From Pristionchus mayeri (Eukaryota > Nematoda > Chromadorea > Rhabditida > Neodiplogasteridae), in NCBI GenBank assembly GCA_036245805.1, contig BTRK01000006.1, positions 5,559,613 to 5,623,612 on the forward strand: DNA of 64,000 nt, given 5' to 3'. The notes beneath the pieces are model-generated. The model saw only the letters and a program-made list of their open reading frames with translations, was not told where the DNA came from and made no database searches. How positions within the stretch are numbered: position 1 is the first letter of the stretch; every line of letters begins with the position of its first letter. Shown here piece by piece: positions 1-9,836 of the stretch. A program made the position numbers and the translations under genes.

Positions 1-639
1 GCCTATTCGATCCTTACGCGTCACGCGTGATATGTGGTAGTTAACCTCTTTAAAATTTGGCTCTCTTCTCTGCATGTTCGTGAGTCAGCAGCAGTGGCCG
101 TCTCCGTCTTCAACCACTCTGGATATCTTCCAGTCACTAATCGTGTCATATGAAAATATTTTTTTCGAGGATATAGATCGCGTCAGACATTGTATTTTCT
201 TTGATTCTTTTGAATGTGAACCAATGATGCACCTTATTTTTAATCGCAATTTGTATTTTTTTTCTTCAATTTTACGGTATTTTGTGTGGAATGCGCACGA
301 GTGTATCGCCACCTCGTTAACTAAAAAAATATTTGTAAGTCGTTGTTATATTTTATGGTGAAGATTTTAACTTACCCGGTGATGTGCTGTTACGATGTTC
401 TCAGATATATAGGAAACAACCGAGGGAGCGATAGTATTCTTGCATACAGGGTTAAAAAAATTCTTGCTCATTTCCCATTTTCTGGGCAAAATAATCTATT
501 CGCAGCCACCTGTAAAATAAAGGTTACACTATTATTATGTATTACTCTACCGATCGGTGAATGCAATGGATCCAAGCTATGGGGCGAACAAAAACCATTT
601 TCAATCTTACTACTTGCGGTTTAGACGATGCCTGTGATG

Positions 640-745
640 AGGTTCGTCGTAGTGAGTCAGGGTGATCTTCTGATCCTTTTACCTCCTCCTCTTCCGTCTC
701 CCTGTACTCCATAAATGGAGCGAATGGAGAGATCGAGGGAAAGAA
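640..745 (+). repeat. Low-copy segment, copy 1 of 3
   Basis: This segment is similar to 7615-7725 and 18355-18425. Shared landmarks are GTGAGTCAG..GATCTTCTG, then CTCTTCC.TCTC, then AATGGA followed by GAGGGAAA. The spacing is kept but many bases differ, which suggests an old duplication rather than a recent transposon. Function unknown. Confidence 0.45.
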
Positions 746-887
746 ATGATTCTGAATTCCTTGTTTTTTGTATACTGCACACTGATTGATCTCAGTGTCG
801 GTTCGAGCGAGTAGTCCAAGTTAGATAACGTAGACGAAAGTGCAATATCAAGTGCAATCTTCATGTCGACGTAAAACTTTGAATTAT

Positions 888-1022
888 TTTTAAAGGAGGA
901 CTGCATGCAATGTTCAACTTTGGACCCTTTCATAACTATGGCCTAGCTCCTTTTTACGATCAAAGGCTCAAAAAATTACATTAATATCTCTACTCTCAAC
1001 AGAGTTAAGATTTAAAAAAAAG
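888..1022 (+). repeat. Partial copy of the TIR repeat seen at 10.3-11.0 kb
   Basis: It begins TTTTAAAGGAGGACTG and continues GTTCAACTTTGGACCCTTTCAT, matching the left end of the repeat at 10274. It stops after the CTACTCTCAACAGA block. The tRNA-like centre present in the 10.3 kb copy is missing here, so this is a truncated or internally deleted copy. Confidence 0.6.
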
Positions 1023-2217
1023 AAATCTTAAAAATTATTTGAACCTTACAAAACAACAGTCTTGAAATTGCACCTGATAATTTCGTGATTCACAACGCAG
1101 TATAGTGTTCGGTTGTCGGGTTGCATACATTGCGATCTCGGCATTCGAAAGTAAACTAATTCATCAGATGTTCTGATCGGAAAGTTGTTTATGTGATTCT
1201 TCGATTTATCAAATGATTGCAAAGCGGAAGACTGTCAATGCTTATTTCGATTTTTCCGGATACAAAACCAAATAGTGGTACATCTCTCTCCAACTCAGAT
1301 CGTGGTGCTTCTCGAGGCGTGCCTGTCATCGACCATAACGACATGGTGAAGGAGCGTCTCTGTTTCCAGGTATACTGTAGCTAGGAGTACAGTATCCGTC
1401 CACGATATAATGAGGGCGATCGATAATCCCGTAGTCTTGGATCCATATATTAGCCCAATTCTACCGTACTCTTCTCATGCGCTCGGCATATTTCAATTTG
1501 ATCCATGCGCACACTGAGCTGCAGCATGATCAGCCCATTGAGAATAATGAGAAGGCCAATAAGATCAAGAAGGAATGGAGAGGGGAGTGATGATGATCAT
1601 ATATGGGAGCACGGTGATTTTGAGATGCATCGGTGGCATAATGCATCAGTCCAATCGTTTAACTTAATAAATGAACCATTGCCGTGTTAACTTTAAAGCC
1701 CTCGTTTACCCCGAATTCAGAATATGAAATTGATTGCCAGGGATTATTTATGCTGCATCGGTGCTATAGTAGACAACACCATTCGTTGCATTAATTTTTC
1801 CCTTTTTGATAATTCAAAACAAACAACAAATCGAGTTGATTTTGATTTGCAATAGCTGAAGGCTGCAGCTGAGGCCGGCAAACAGCTGATTTACATTATT
1901 GATTCAGCGAGTGATATGAAAACGCTCTCGATTCCCGTATTCTACCCCTCTCTCGACCTTTATAACATTTATTTACTATTATTTTGATCATAAAATTGTT
2001 AATGAAACGCATGCTTCACACTAGGTTCAAGGTATGTGCGATTTGCGCTGGTTCAATTTGCGATGGTAGTGCCGATGAGCAACTGCTGAACCAATGAGAA
2101 CGTGAGATGACTGATTATATTTTTAGAGTTTACTTTCAAATTATTTCAATAACCTCCCCATGTTTGTTCTCTATGGGTATATGATGATCTCGAATGAGTA
2201 ATATTAAAAACTAGTCC

Positions 2218-2265
2218 GGCTGCCCCCCGCCTTCAGCGGGGGCCCCCCCCCGTCCTAGCGGAGTG
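2218..2265. other. C/G-run hairpin
   Basis: CCCCCCGC and GCGGGGGC pair around a CTTCA loop at about 2223-2243, followed by a run of ten C. It is a sharp GC island in AT-rich DNA just upstream of the LINE. It could be an element end or a sequence-specific insertion context; no function can be assigned. Confidence 0.4.
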
Positions 2266-2383
2266 TGTGTTTTGTGTTTCAGCAAGCTCTTATTCGTTCT
2301 CGACTACAACTGATAATGTTGAGCAAAAGATGCAAACCATTAAATAATTACCGGAGATTTTTTTAAAAATTACATTCTGCTTT

Positions 2384-2728
2384 TTGTTTAATCATTTAAT
2401 TATTATCCATGACATTATCCATAATGACATTATCCATAATGTATCTCCTTCCATTCCGCTTAGTGACCATATTAGTGTAAATTTTGACCTCCGTATCCCT
2501 TCTCCTTCTCCACGCCAGTACACTCCCTCTAGAATGTACAGATTAGCTGACTGGCATTCCCTTAATGAAAACATTTTTTGTCATGATTGGACCATTGCTC
2601 TTAGAGATTTGAACGCGAATGATGCCTACATTTATTTCACCAATTTTATTAATAACCTTCTTGATTCTTACGTCCACCTCTCTAGGCCCTCTGAGTTCTC
2701 CAAATATCCCAAGAATGTTAGGATTTGA
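2384..2728 (+). pseudogene. Endonuclease C-terminal fragment of LINE ORF2
   Basis: Open for about 114 codons and ending in a stop before the RT frame. The block IPLSDHISVNFDL carries the final SDH motif of exonuclease-endonuclease-phosphatase type LINE endonucleases. The earlier catalytic motifs are absent because of the 5' truncation. The following linker region (about 2650-2780) has the length expected between endonuclease and RT. Confidence 0.7.
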
Positions 2729-2785
2729 TATGGCAAAAGCCATAATTTAGCTCGTATCGCTCCTAACAGTGTAGCATCAATTCAA

Positions 2786-3853
2786 ATGCATAATCGTTTC
2801 AAGTCCGCGCTTAATCGTTTTCATTGTTACATAGAGAGTAAAATCGTAGCCTCTTCGAACTCCAAATCTTTTTATCAATTTTGTAGTGGTAAACTGAGCT
2901 CCCCTAAACTTACTCCCTCCGCGATAATAGATAATTCTGGTACCACTCTTCTTACTAATGATGATAAGTGTGTTGCCTTTTCTCAGTTTTTCTCTTCTGT
3001 TTTCTCCCACCCAATGAATTGTCCTCTCCCGCTCCTTTCACCATCTCTTACGTTTGACCTCCCAACTATTTCCCACCTAGATATTTTATGTGCATTTCGT
3101 AGTCTATCACCTAAAGTTAATATTAGTCCTGATAATATTCCCAGCATCGTCCTTTCTAAATGCAAATTATCCCTCCTTTCTCCCCTCTCAATTATATATA
3201 ATAAGTCCCTTCTTACCTGCGATGTCCCTATCTTATGGAAACAAGCTTTAGTCAAACCCATTCCAAAGAAAACCAGTAACTCCATATCAGACTTTCGTCC
3301 TATCTCGCTCACTTCCTCTGTATGCAAAGTTTTTGAGAAAATACTTATCGAGAAGATCACCACTTTTCAAGATGTAAATAACCTCTTAGATCCACGACAA
3401 TCAGGATTTCGTAATAGTAGATCCACCTCCTCGAATCTTGCTGAAACCTTTTCCCATTATCTTAGAATCTCTAAAAATGGTTCCCCATTTGATACTGTGT
3501 ATATTGATTTTAAGAAAACGTTCGATAGCATAGACCATAGTCTATTGTTATTCAAATTGTCCCAGTTAGGCATCTCTGACCACCTTGTATCGTGGTTTCA
3601 TTCCTACCTTTCCAACAGAACCCAATCCGTTTTTATAGACTCATCTATTTCTCCCCCTCTCCTTATGAGATCGGGAGTTCCGCAGGGATCCTGCTTAGGG
3701 CCTCTCCTCTTCATTCTATTCATTAATGATATTAGTTCCCAATTCCCAATGACCATTCACTATTCCGTGTATGCAGATGACCTCAAATTGTATGCTGAAG
3801 TGCCCAAATATTCTGACGATCTACAAAATGCATTAGACTCGGTCTCCTCTTAG
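2786..3853 (+). pseudogene. LINE reverse transcriptase domain
   Basis: The 355-codon frame contains the RT motifs in the usual order: FRPISLTSSVCKVFEKIL, then QSGFRNSRST, then motif A as VYIDFKKTFDSID (normally F-S-K-A-F-D), then motif B as GVPQGSCLGPLLFILFIND, then motif C with the catalytic YADD. The acidic residues of motifs A and C are retained. An in-frame TAG at about 3851 ends it inside the thumb, so a complete enzyme cannot be made from this copy. It acts in target-primed reverse transcription in intact relatives. Confidence 0.9.
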
Positions 3854-4085
3854 TCCTCTCAATGGAATTTAGGTATTTCTGAGACCAAATGCCATATTGT
3901 ATATTTCGGCTTGCATAATCACCGTAGATCGTACTTTATTAAAGGGTTCTCCTCAATGAGCCTACTGCAAAAGAGAAGAATGTAACAAAAGTAACCGTTA
4001 AAGACTTAGGTGTCCATTTCTCCCCCAATCTCTCGCTTATCATATACAAAAGATTGTTGCTAAGGCCCGCTCCAAAATTAACCTC

Positions 4086-4613
4086 ATGTTTAAGTCATTT
4101 CATAGTAAATGCCCCACCATTTACAAGAAAGCCTATACAACATTTGTTCTTCCTAACCTTGAATATTGTTCAGTTATTTGGAACCCATCCCATTCTGTCG
4201 AATTGACTAAGGAACTAGAAAAAGTACAACGTTACTTCTCTCGTAGGCTTTACTCCCGGTGCGTTCTTCCTCATGTACCTTATTTTGAACGAATGCAATT
4301 TCTTGAATTAACAACTCTTGAAAGCCGTAGAACCGTAACCGATATTGTGTTCCTTCATTCTATTCTACACAGTCGCTATTTACTTGACTTTTCTTCTCTT
4401 CTTATCCCTGCCCCTCTCACCCGCCCTCTCCGTAATGGTCACCCTCTTCGAATAACCTTACCCTTTATTCCTCCGAAGTCGTATTCCACACTCGTATCTA
4501 GATCCATTTCCTTTTGGAATTCTCTTACCACAGATTTTGTTGTTCTCCCACATAATTCATTCCGTTCTCTCCTTACAGCCCCCTCTATCATTTCCCAAAT
4601 CCGTTATCCATAA
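4086..4613 (+). pseudogene. LINE ORF2 C-terminal region
   Basis: This 175-codon frame continues the same protein in another reading frame. It has the conserved post-RT block with YTTFVLPNLEYCSVIWNP and ELEKVQRYFSRRLYSR, typical of jockey/CR1-type ORF2 thumbs and connection regions. The separation from 3853 by a stop and a shift shows that the copy has decayed. Its stop at 4611-4613 is followed by a 3' untranslated part of about 140 nt. Confidence 0.8.
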
Positions 4614-4755
4614 TTGGCTACATCAATGAGATCCCGCCCCTTCCCTTCTATACCCTTGCTGCAAGCAAACCCGATTCGACCACATCGACGGACCTCCGTT
4701 TTTCGACACCATTCTACAATGATATCTTGAATTTTCCCACATAAACGGAATAAAT

Positions 4756-4784
4756 AATTGAATTGAATTGAATTGAATTGAATT
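4756..4784 (+). repeat. (TTGAA)n tail of the LINE
   Basis: Nearly six AATTG units in tandem directly after GGAATAAATAA. Simple pentamer tails instead of poly(A) are a known 3' end style for several LINE clades and mark the insertion end. Confidence 0.85.
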
Positions 4785-4790
4785 ATTGTT

Positions 4791-5754
4791 TATCCATCTT
4801 CAGTGTCGAGACGAGGACAATGCGGGGAACATCCGGTATCTTGCTTCTACTTCTTCTACGCAACGGCCAGGAGGAGGAATCATTCAATCTTGAGGTAGTT
4901 ATAACCTACTTTACCGGAAATTAGAAAAACAAATGTGGTTTGGTAACTCATTTTCGAATGAGTATTAGTATTTGTTTGAGAATGACACTGATGATCAAAT
5001 CGGAGATTTGTGCTTGAAGTCTATACCATGAATGCGTGAAACGGGAATTACCAATGTGTTTCCATTCTCCGTAAAAAGATAAAATTTTACTTTTTTTCCT
5101 CATGCCACTTTCTTGTATCCGGCTTGATAAGATTATGGAAGGCGCGAAGGAAAATATCGTCTCTTCATTCATCCCTTTGTACGTCTTCTGCGGCGACATC
5201 GAATGAATGTCCATGCGACACATCAGGAACATGGTTCAGGCAAGTGAATTTAATTATTTTGTGTCATGGTTAGGGTCGGAAACGTATAGTGAGTAGTACG
5301 CCAGCTGAGAGCTATCGCATCGATTGATTTTTTGCATTATAGTGGTAAAACGCGCAAATGTCTTGTCAATGTTCTGGCAACGTCGAGGATTCACTAGTTC
5401 ATCAAGTTTATTGTGTCATTGTTGAGTGTATTAATTCTTGGGAATATTGCAAAAAAAAGTTTAAAAAATGAAGATAGTTATGCGAGTACTCAAGGTGTAA
5501 AATTGTAGGTGAAGCGGGTTTCCGCATTCGTCTAAATCCTCTCGACGCTCGTATGCAATAGAGGAAGTCTTCCTCTCTATTCTCATGCGACGTAATGCAG
5601 CAGTCAATTCAGAGTGAGTCGTATGTTTTTGAATGATTTGCAAATGAATCCGACGTGTATTGTGTGATTGCGTTTCACGTAGTTATTATAGGTATTGTGA
5701 AGCGGGAATTTCACGGAGCACTTTCATTAAATTTTTAAAATCTCCTGGTATTGC
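4791..5754. other. No recognised gene; decayed exon-like segments
   Basis: No intact gene. Some segments resemble others in the window: a stretch at about 5695-5745 (GTGAAGCGGGAATTT..ACTTTCATTAA) recurs at 19038-19080. This points to an old duplication of the 5-8 kb and 18-22 kb regions. No protein family was recognised. Confidence 0.4.
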
Positions 5755-5762
5755 CTGGTTAG
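5755..5762. repeat. Left 8-bp target-site duplication (CTGGTTAG)
   Basis: CTGGTTAG lies directly left of the element at 5763 and is repeated exactly at 7000-7007. An 8-bp duplication is the hallmark of hAT superfamily insertion. Confidence 0.9.
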
Positions 5763-6999
5763 TAGGGATGGCAAAAATTGTCTGAACCAACCGGTTCGCG
5801 CTCGAGGTGAAAGACAGGAATGAGTCCAAGAGTGAAACTCATTCCCTCCTCTCGGACAATTTATTGTCCGAGAGCAAAATGGTTGGGACAATGAATTGTC
5901 CGAAAAAGTGATTTGTTTTTGGACAATTTTTTCAATTGTTTTCGGATAGGTTTTTATGTGTTCTAAATAATTGATGAGCTTATCACTTATTTATTGCAAC
6001 TGAAACGTACCCGAAAAATATCGAAAAATTGACCAAAAACAAATCAATTGAATCACACTTGCAAATTTGGGACAATTGATTGTCCAAGACAATTTGTTGT
6101 CCGAAATTTGGGCACAGCGTGTCAATGTGTGTTTGCCCCGGCGCTCGGTCAATCTTGAAACAAATAACATTTTTGGCTGAAATGAGCGATGACAATTTGA
6201 ACCAAAATTGGTGAAATATATATCATAGCTTAGCTACACAAATCAAATATATATTTCTAATGTAATACATCCCTCTGGATAGTATCCAACGTACTTCCGT
6301 GTCATTTTTGATAATTTTCATAAACTTTAAAATTTATTGAACGTATTTTTCAAATTTTCACTCATAAATCGAAAAAGTTGAGAAAGCCCATCAATATGGA
6401 ACCCCACATATGTAGAGCATTTTCATATCTACGTGAAGAGCTCTACAAGTTGTAGCCTTTAGAATTTTTCAAAAATGTTGAATTATTTTGAGAAAATTAG
6501 AAATTAAGTCTTAAATCGCGCTTTTCTCAAAATATTTAAACATTTTTCAAAAATGCTAAAGGCTACAAATTGTAGAGCTCTTCAAGTAGATATAAAAAAC
6601 TTGTGCATACATGGTTGTCCCTATTGCTGTGGGGTCCCAACTTTTTCGATCGATTTATGCGTGAAAATTAACAAAATGCGTGTAAAAAAATTGTAATGTT
6701 GCGCAAATGATCAATAATGAGGCATCATGGGCAATATCCTGAGAGCTGTAATGTTTTAGACATACATATTTATTGTTTGAAGGGAAGTTGTGATATGCTT
6801 TTCACCGATTTTGGTTCAACTTTTCATTGCTCATTTCAATGTTATGTTTCAAGATTGGCGCAGCGCCGCGCCAAACAAAGGAAATCGTCGCTTTGGAACG
6901 CTGTGTTGGGACAATAAATTGTCTCTGAAAATGTATTGTCCCAAATCTCGGACAATGAATTGTCTCAGACAATAGATGGGACAATTTTTGCCATCCCTA
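5763..6999. mobile_element. hAT-like nonautonomous foldback element (word TTGTCC)
   Basis: The ends are perfect inverted repeats starting TAGGGATGGCAAAAATTGTC, flanked by the 8-bp duplication CTGGTTAG. The subterminal parts are packed with GGACAAT and ATTGTCC in both orientations, often as GGACAAT-AA-ATTGTCC type palindromes. The centre (about 6300-6670) is a second inverted repeat built around GAGCTCTACAA and CTAAAGGCTACAA. No transposase frame is present, so it would need one in trans. The intact ends and duplication indicate a relatively young insertion. Confidence 0.88.
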
Positions 7000-7007
7000 C
7001 TGGTTAG
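7000..7007. repeat. Right 8-bp target-site duplication (CTGGTTAG)
   Basis: Exact copy of the left flank at 5755-5762. Confidence 0.9.
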
Positions 7008-7129
7008 CAAGCAGTTGTTACGCATCATAATCTACAGTAAGCTACCGTAATCTTTCATTCCCTACCTTAATCCTCCCCGATTCCTGCTTCCTTCGTCTCT
7101 ACATTGAATACGAGCAAGAGGGAATCGCC

Positions 7130-7201
7130 TGTGTGGGATCGTGGCTGAAGACAAACAATCCACTCGCAGTCAAGAAACCATTCCAACCCGAGATGATGGT
7201 G
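7130..7201 (+). pseudogene. Exon-like copy A of an unrecognised family
   Basis: The frame reads WLKTNNPLAVKKPFQPEM and is followed by a good donor (ATGATG|GTGAGT). The same peptide core, N-K-P-L-A-x-K-K-P-F with a following P-E-M in two copies, is found at 18599-18677 and, in the palindrome, at about 31690-31740 with its mirror near 30105-30140. The next shared piece lies about 100-130 nt downstream and contains KQE (7312-7345, 18766-18810, 31850-31890). I do not recognise the family. Flanking sequence is degenerate, so this is probably a relic. Confidence 0.4.
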
Positions 7202-7614
7202 AGTAGTACGGTAGAGTGGGGAGAGGATTCTGCAAGCACTCCATATTGATTTGTGGTGTTTGTTCCCTGCGCGTTCATCTGATTGCTTTGTCCTGTTCGA
7301 GCCGTGCTACAATGAACACGAGAAACAAGAAACGACAAGGTGACGGGATTTTACGTATTCACAAGGGTGATTTCAGTAGGAGTCTTGCGGGCTGGGCGCG
7401 AGATGGCTCATTCCCTACGGTATCAGAAAATACACGCTATGCATGCTGTATGATGCTGTCAGTTTTTCCGCTCCATCAATGTTAATGTCAATATTTGTTC
7501 AAGCCTCAGGGCTGCAGCCTGTTGTAAAGATCGGTGTGTCCATTGATTGGGGTTTCCCCAGCTTCTTCGGTGAAAAATCTATTATCATTCTTTCCAGTTG
7601 CCCGATGTATGGGA

Positions 7615-7725
7615 TGGGGTCGTTGTGAGTCAGAGGGATCTTCTGTCCATTCTGCATGCGTCTCTTCCATCTCCGTCTGTTCGATGAATGGACCTAAGGG
7701 AGAAAACGAGGGAAATAACAGTATA
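7615..7725 (+). repeat. Low-copy segment, copy 2 of 3
   Basis: Similar to 640-745 and 18355-18425 (GTGAGTCAGAGGGATCTTCTG, later CGATGAATGGA and GAGGGAAATAA). Confidence 0.45.
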
Positions 7726-9836
7726 TGTTAGTCCAATAATTATTTTTTTTGGCTCAGCTGGGGACCCAGGGACTATCAGGCCGAGTGACTTGACAATGCA
7801 TTATCGTGTATTGGTGAAACGGAAATGTGCACATCACAGGCCATATAATCATGATTTTTCCCCACGCGAAAAGACATATTGCTGATCAGACATCGTTAGA
7901 CAGATATCGTAATGACGAATCACAGAATCACGGGCCTGGGACAGTATTACTAATTGCTAAACAAATATAATTTGAAAGCAAGGTCGTCTGGTTGAAGTCG
8001 CTCACTCAATTCATGAACACTTACGGTGATCAGCACACTTCGATCAAGGGTACGGTAGGAAGATTATATTGTTGCTAAGATGATTGTATGTAAGAATGGA
8101 TAATGGAAGGTTAAAAGTAAACCTTGTATCTGACCAATATCTTCTATGCTTTATAAGTCGTTCGAAGTTAGAAATGACAGATTGAGCTTGATAATGGTAG
8201 GAATTCTTTCTGAGCAACTATATTCTCTGTTTTTCCTTCAGAGGCGACGAGCTTCGCAATGGCTGTGCGAGCACGCTGCGAGATTTCCTTTCATAAAACT
8301 TCGTCGTCAGGGAAAAGGTCGATCTGTTCTAGAGGATGAGTGAGGAGAGTTTGGGGAGGGAGAATACGGGGATGGTTATGATTGCTTGAATTTCGAAAGC
8401 ATGTAAATTGCTTTATTTTATAATTTTTCCCAATGTGCAGCAGGCAAACTAAAGAAACTTTATGCTGACCCTTATGCTTCATGCATAAGATGAAACAAGG
8501 TTGGGTTTTTTTTTAAAATTAACATTTGGACAATTAAGTGTTTGACAGTAAATCACATCCATTTGTAATATCGCTGAAACTCAGATAGTTTATGTCATTA
8601 AGTCGATAGAATATGTCACACAAACTCTAAAAAGTGGGCACGTTTCTAAAATTGTAATGTGTCTCTCGCTTACCAAAACGGAGACAAAGATAATTATGCC
8701 TTTGTTCAAGTATCCTAGTGCGATCTAGTCCATTTTAACTGAATTAGTTAAAAAATCGAAATGCGAAAGGCGATTCATCAATTCACGTTATAATTAGAAT
8801 TACCCTCCCGTGAATGCCGTGTTGGACACCACTCCCTTCAACGAGTGTTCGAAAAATACCCAATAGTAGACTTTTATAACGTTGATAAATCAAACTGTAT
8901 GCATGCACGCCTATCCTGGTGTTGCTCATCGACTCTGACCTAACTATTCGATATTTTATCATTAACGAATGGGCCATTCTTCAGAAAATTATTCGAGATT
9001 TAGATTCTCTGAGAATTGTCTTGCTCACACCGACGATGGCGCGTGCGGCGTGGAGACTATGAAGGAGGCGAGTAATATTGTGGGGTTATTTAATTGTTTG
9101 AAAGATATGACGTAAAACAATTTTTTTCCTAATGATATCAAGAATCATGTGAAACTCAAAGCTATCAAGCAATAAATCCACATAACAGAGGTTGGGAAAA
9201 ATAACGATGTAAAATTAATTAATAACCCGCACAAAGCAACGATCGTCTTCATTGTGTTGCATGTAACAGAAACTCAAGAGCGCATTGCTTAGCGCTGAGA
9301 TAATCCTTAGTTGGTTGTAGTATGAATTAAACTTGAATGATCTTAAAATCGGAAACAGGAAAAATTGTAATGTTGTAAACGGTTCTTTTTTTAGGATTCT
9401 CCGAAATATGTTATAAGATTCCCCCTAATATGTTTCCTCTCTACTCCATTATTATTATCTCATCTCTCATTCAGGTGTTTTCTCATTGATCTCCGAGGAT
9501 CTCCCCGCGAGAGGGTGTTACAGAAATAGAGAAATAAATTGCACAAGAAAAACGATTTGCAGATGAGAAATGTAACTGAGAGATTTCGTGTTTCACGTAT
9601 TCCTTATATTCTTGATGTTGCTGTAAGAACCAATATCTTGCTATTTGCAGCGGTTTAAAAATATTTCCTAAATATCTAAGTCAAATTGTAAGCCAGTTGG
9701 GGTCCCTGTGCACGAACGTGATGTCACAATTGCGATAATGAATCTTCGCAACCCGGTACAACACGAAAATAAACAGCAATTATATTTTCGATAGACAATT
9801 CACGTGTATTTTTAAAGTAATATGTTTGTAGTTATA

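Larger units (their letters stand above)
1..2217. other. Intergenic, no recognised gene
   Basis: No exon chain with good splice signals was found on either strand. The open frames here are short and lack family motifs. The stretch does hold two dispersed repeats listed separately (640-745 and 888-1022). A typical acceptor (TTTCCAG near 1370) is present but leads into stops. Confidence 0.5.
2340..4790 (+). mobile_element. 5'-truncated non-LTR (LINE) retrotransposon
   Basis: The element reads on the + strand as the end of an apurinic-type endonuclease, then reverse transcriptase, then a C-terminal region, and finishes in tandem TTGAA repeats after AATAAATAA. The endonuclease part keeps only its last motif (SDHISVNF), so most of ORF2 upstream and any ORF1 are missing. 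The frame is broken at 2728 (stop), 3853 (stop) and between 3853 and 4086 (frame change), so this copy is dead. By family knowledge the motif set fits a jockey/CR1-like LINE; the exact clade was not determined. Confidence 0.85.
7008..9836. other. No intact gene; decayed exon-like segments
   Basis: The stretch contains repeated exon-like pieces also seen near 18.3-22 kb and in the 29.6-32.2 kb palindrome (see 7130-7201). Segments at 7905-8030 resemble 21165-21240 (AATCACAGA.TC.CGGG, then GCAAGG.CGTCTGG). An acceptor-like CCTTCAG at 8233-8239 opens a short Arg-rich frame. I could not join these into a gene and recognise no family. Confidence 0.4.

Noticed and set aside
2983..3363. Minus-strand frame of 126 codons
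   Set aside because: Antisense shadow of the LINE reverse transcriptase.
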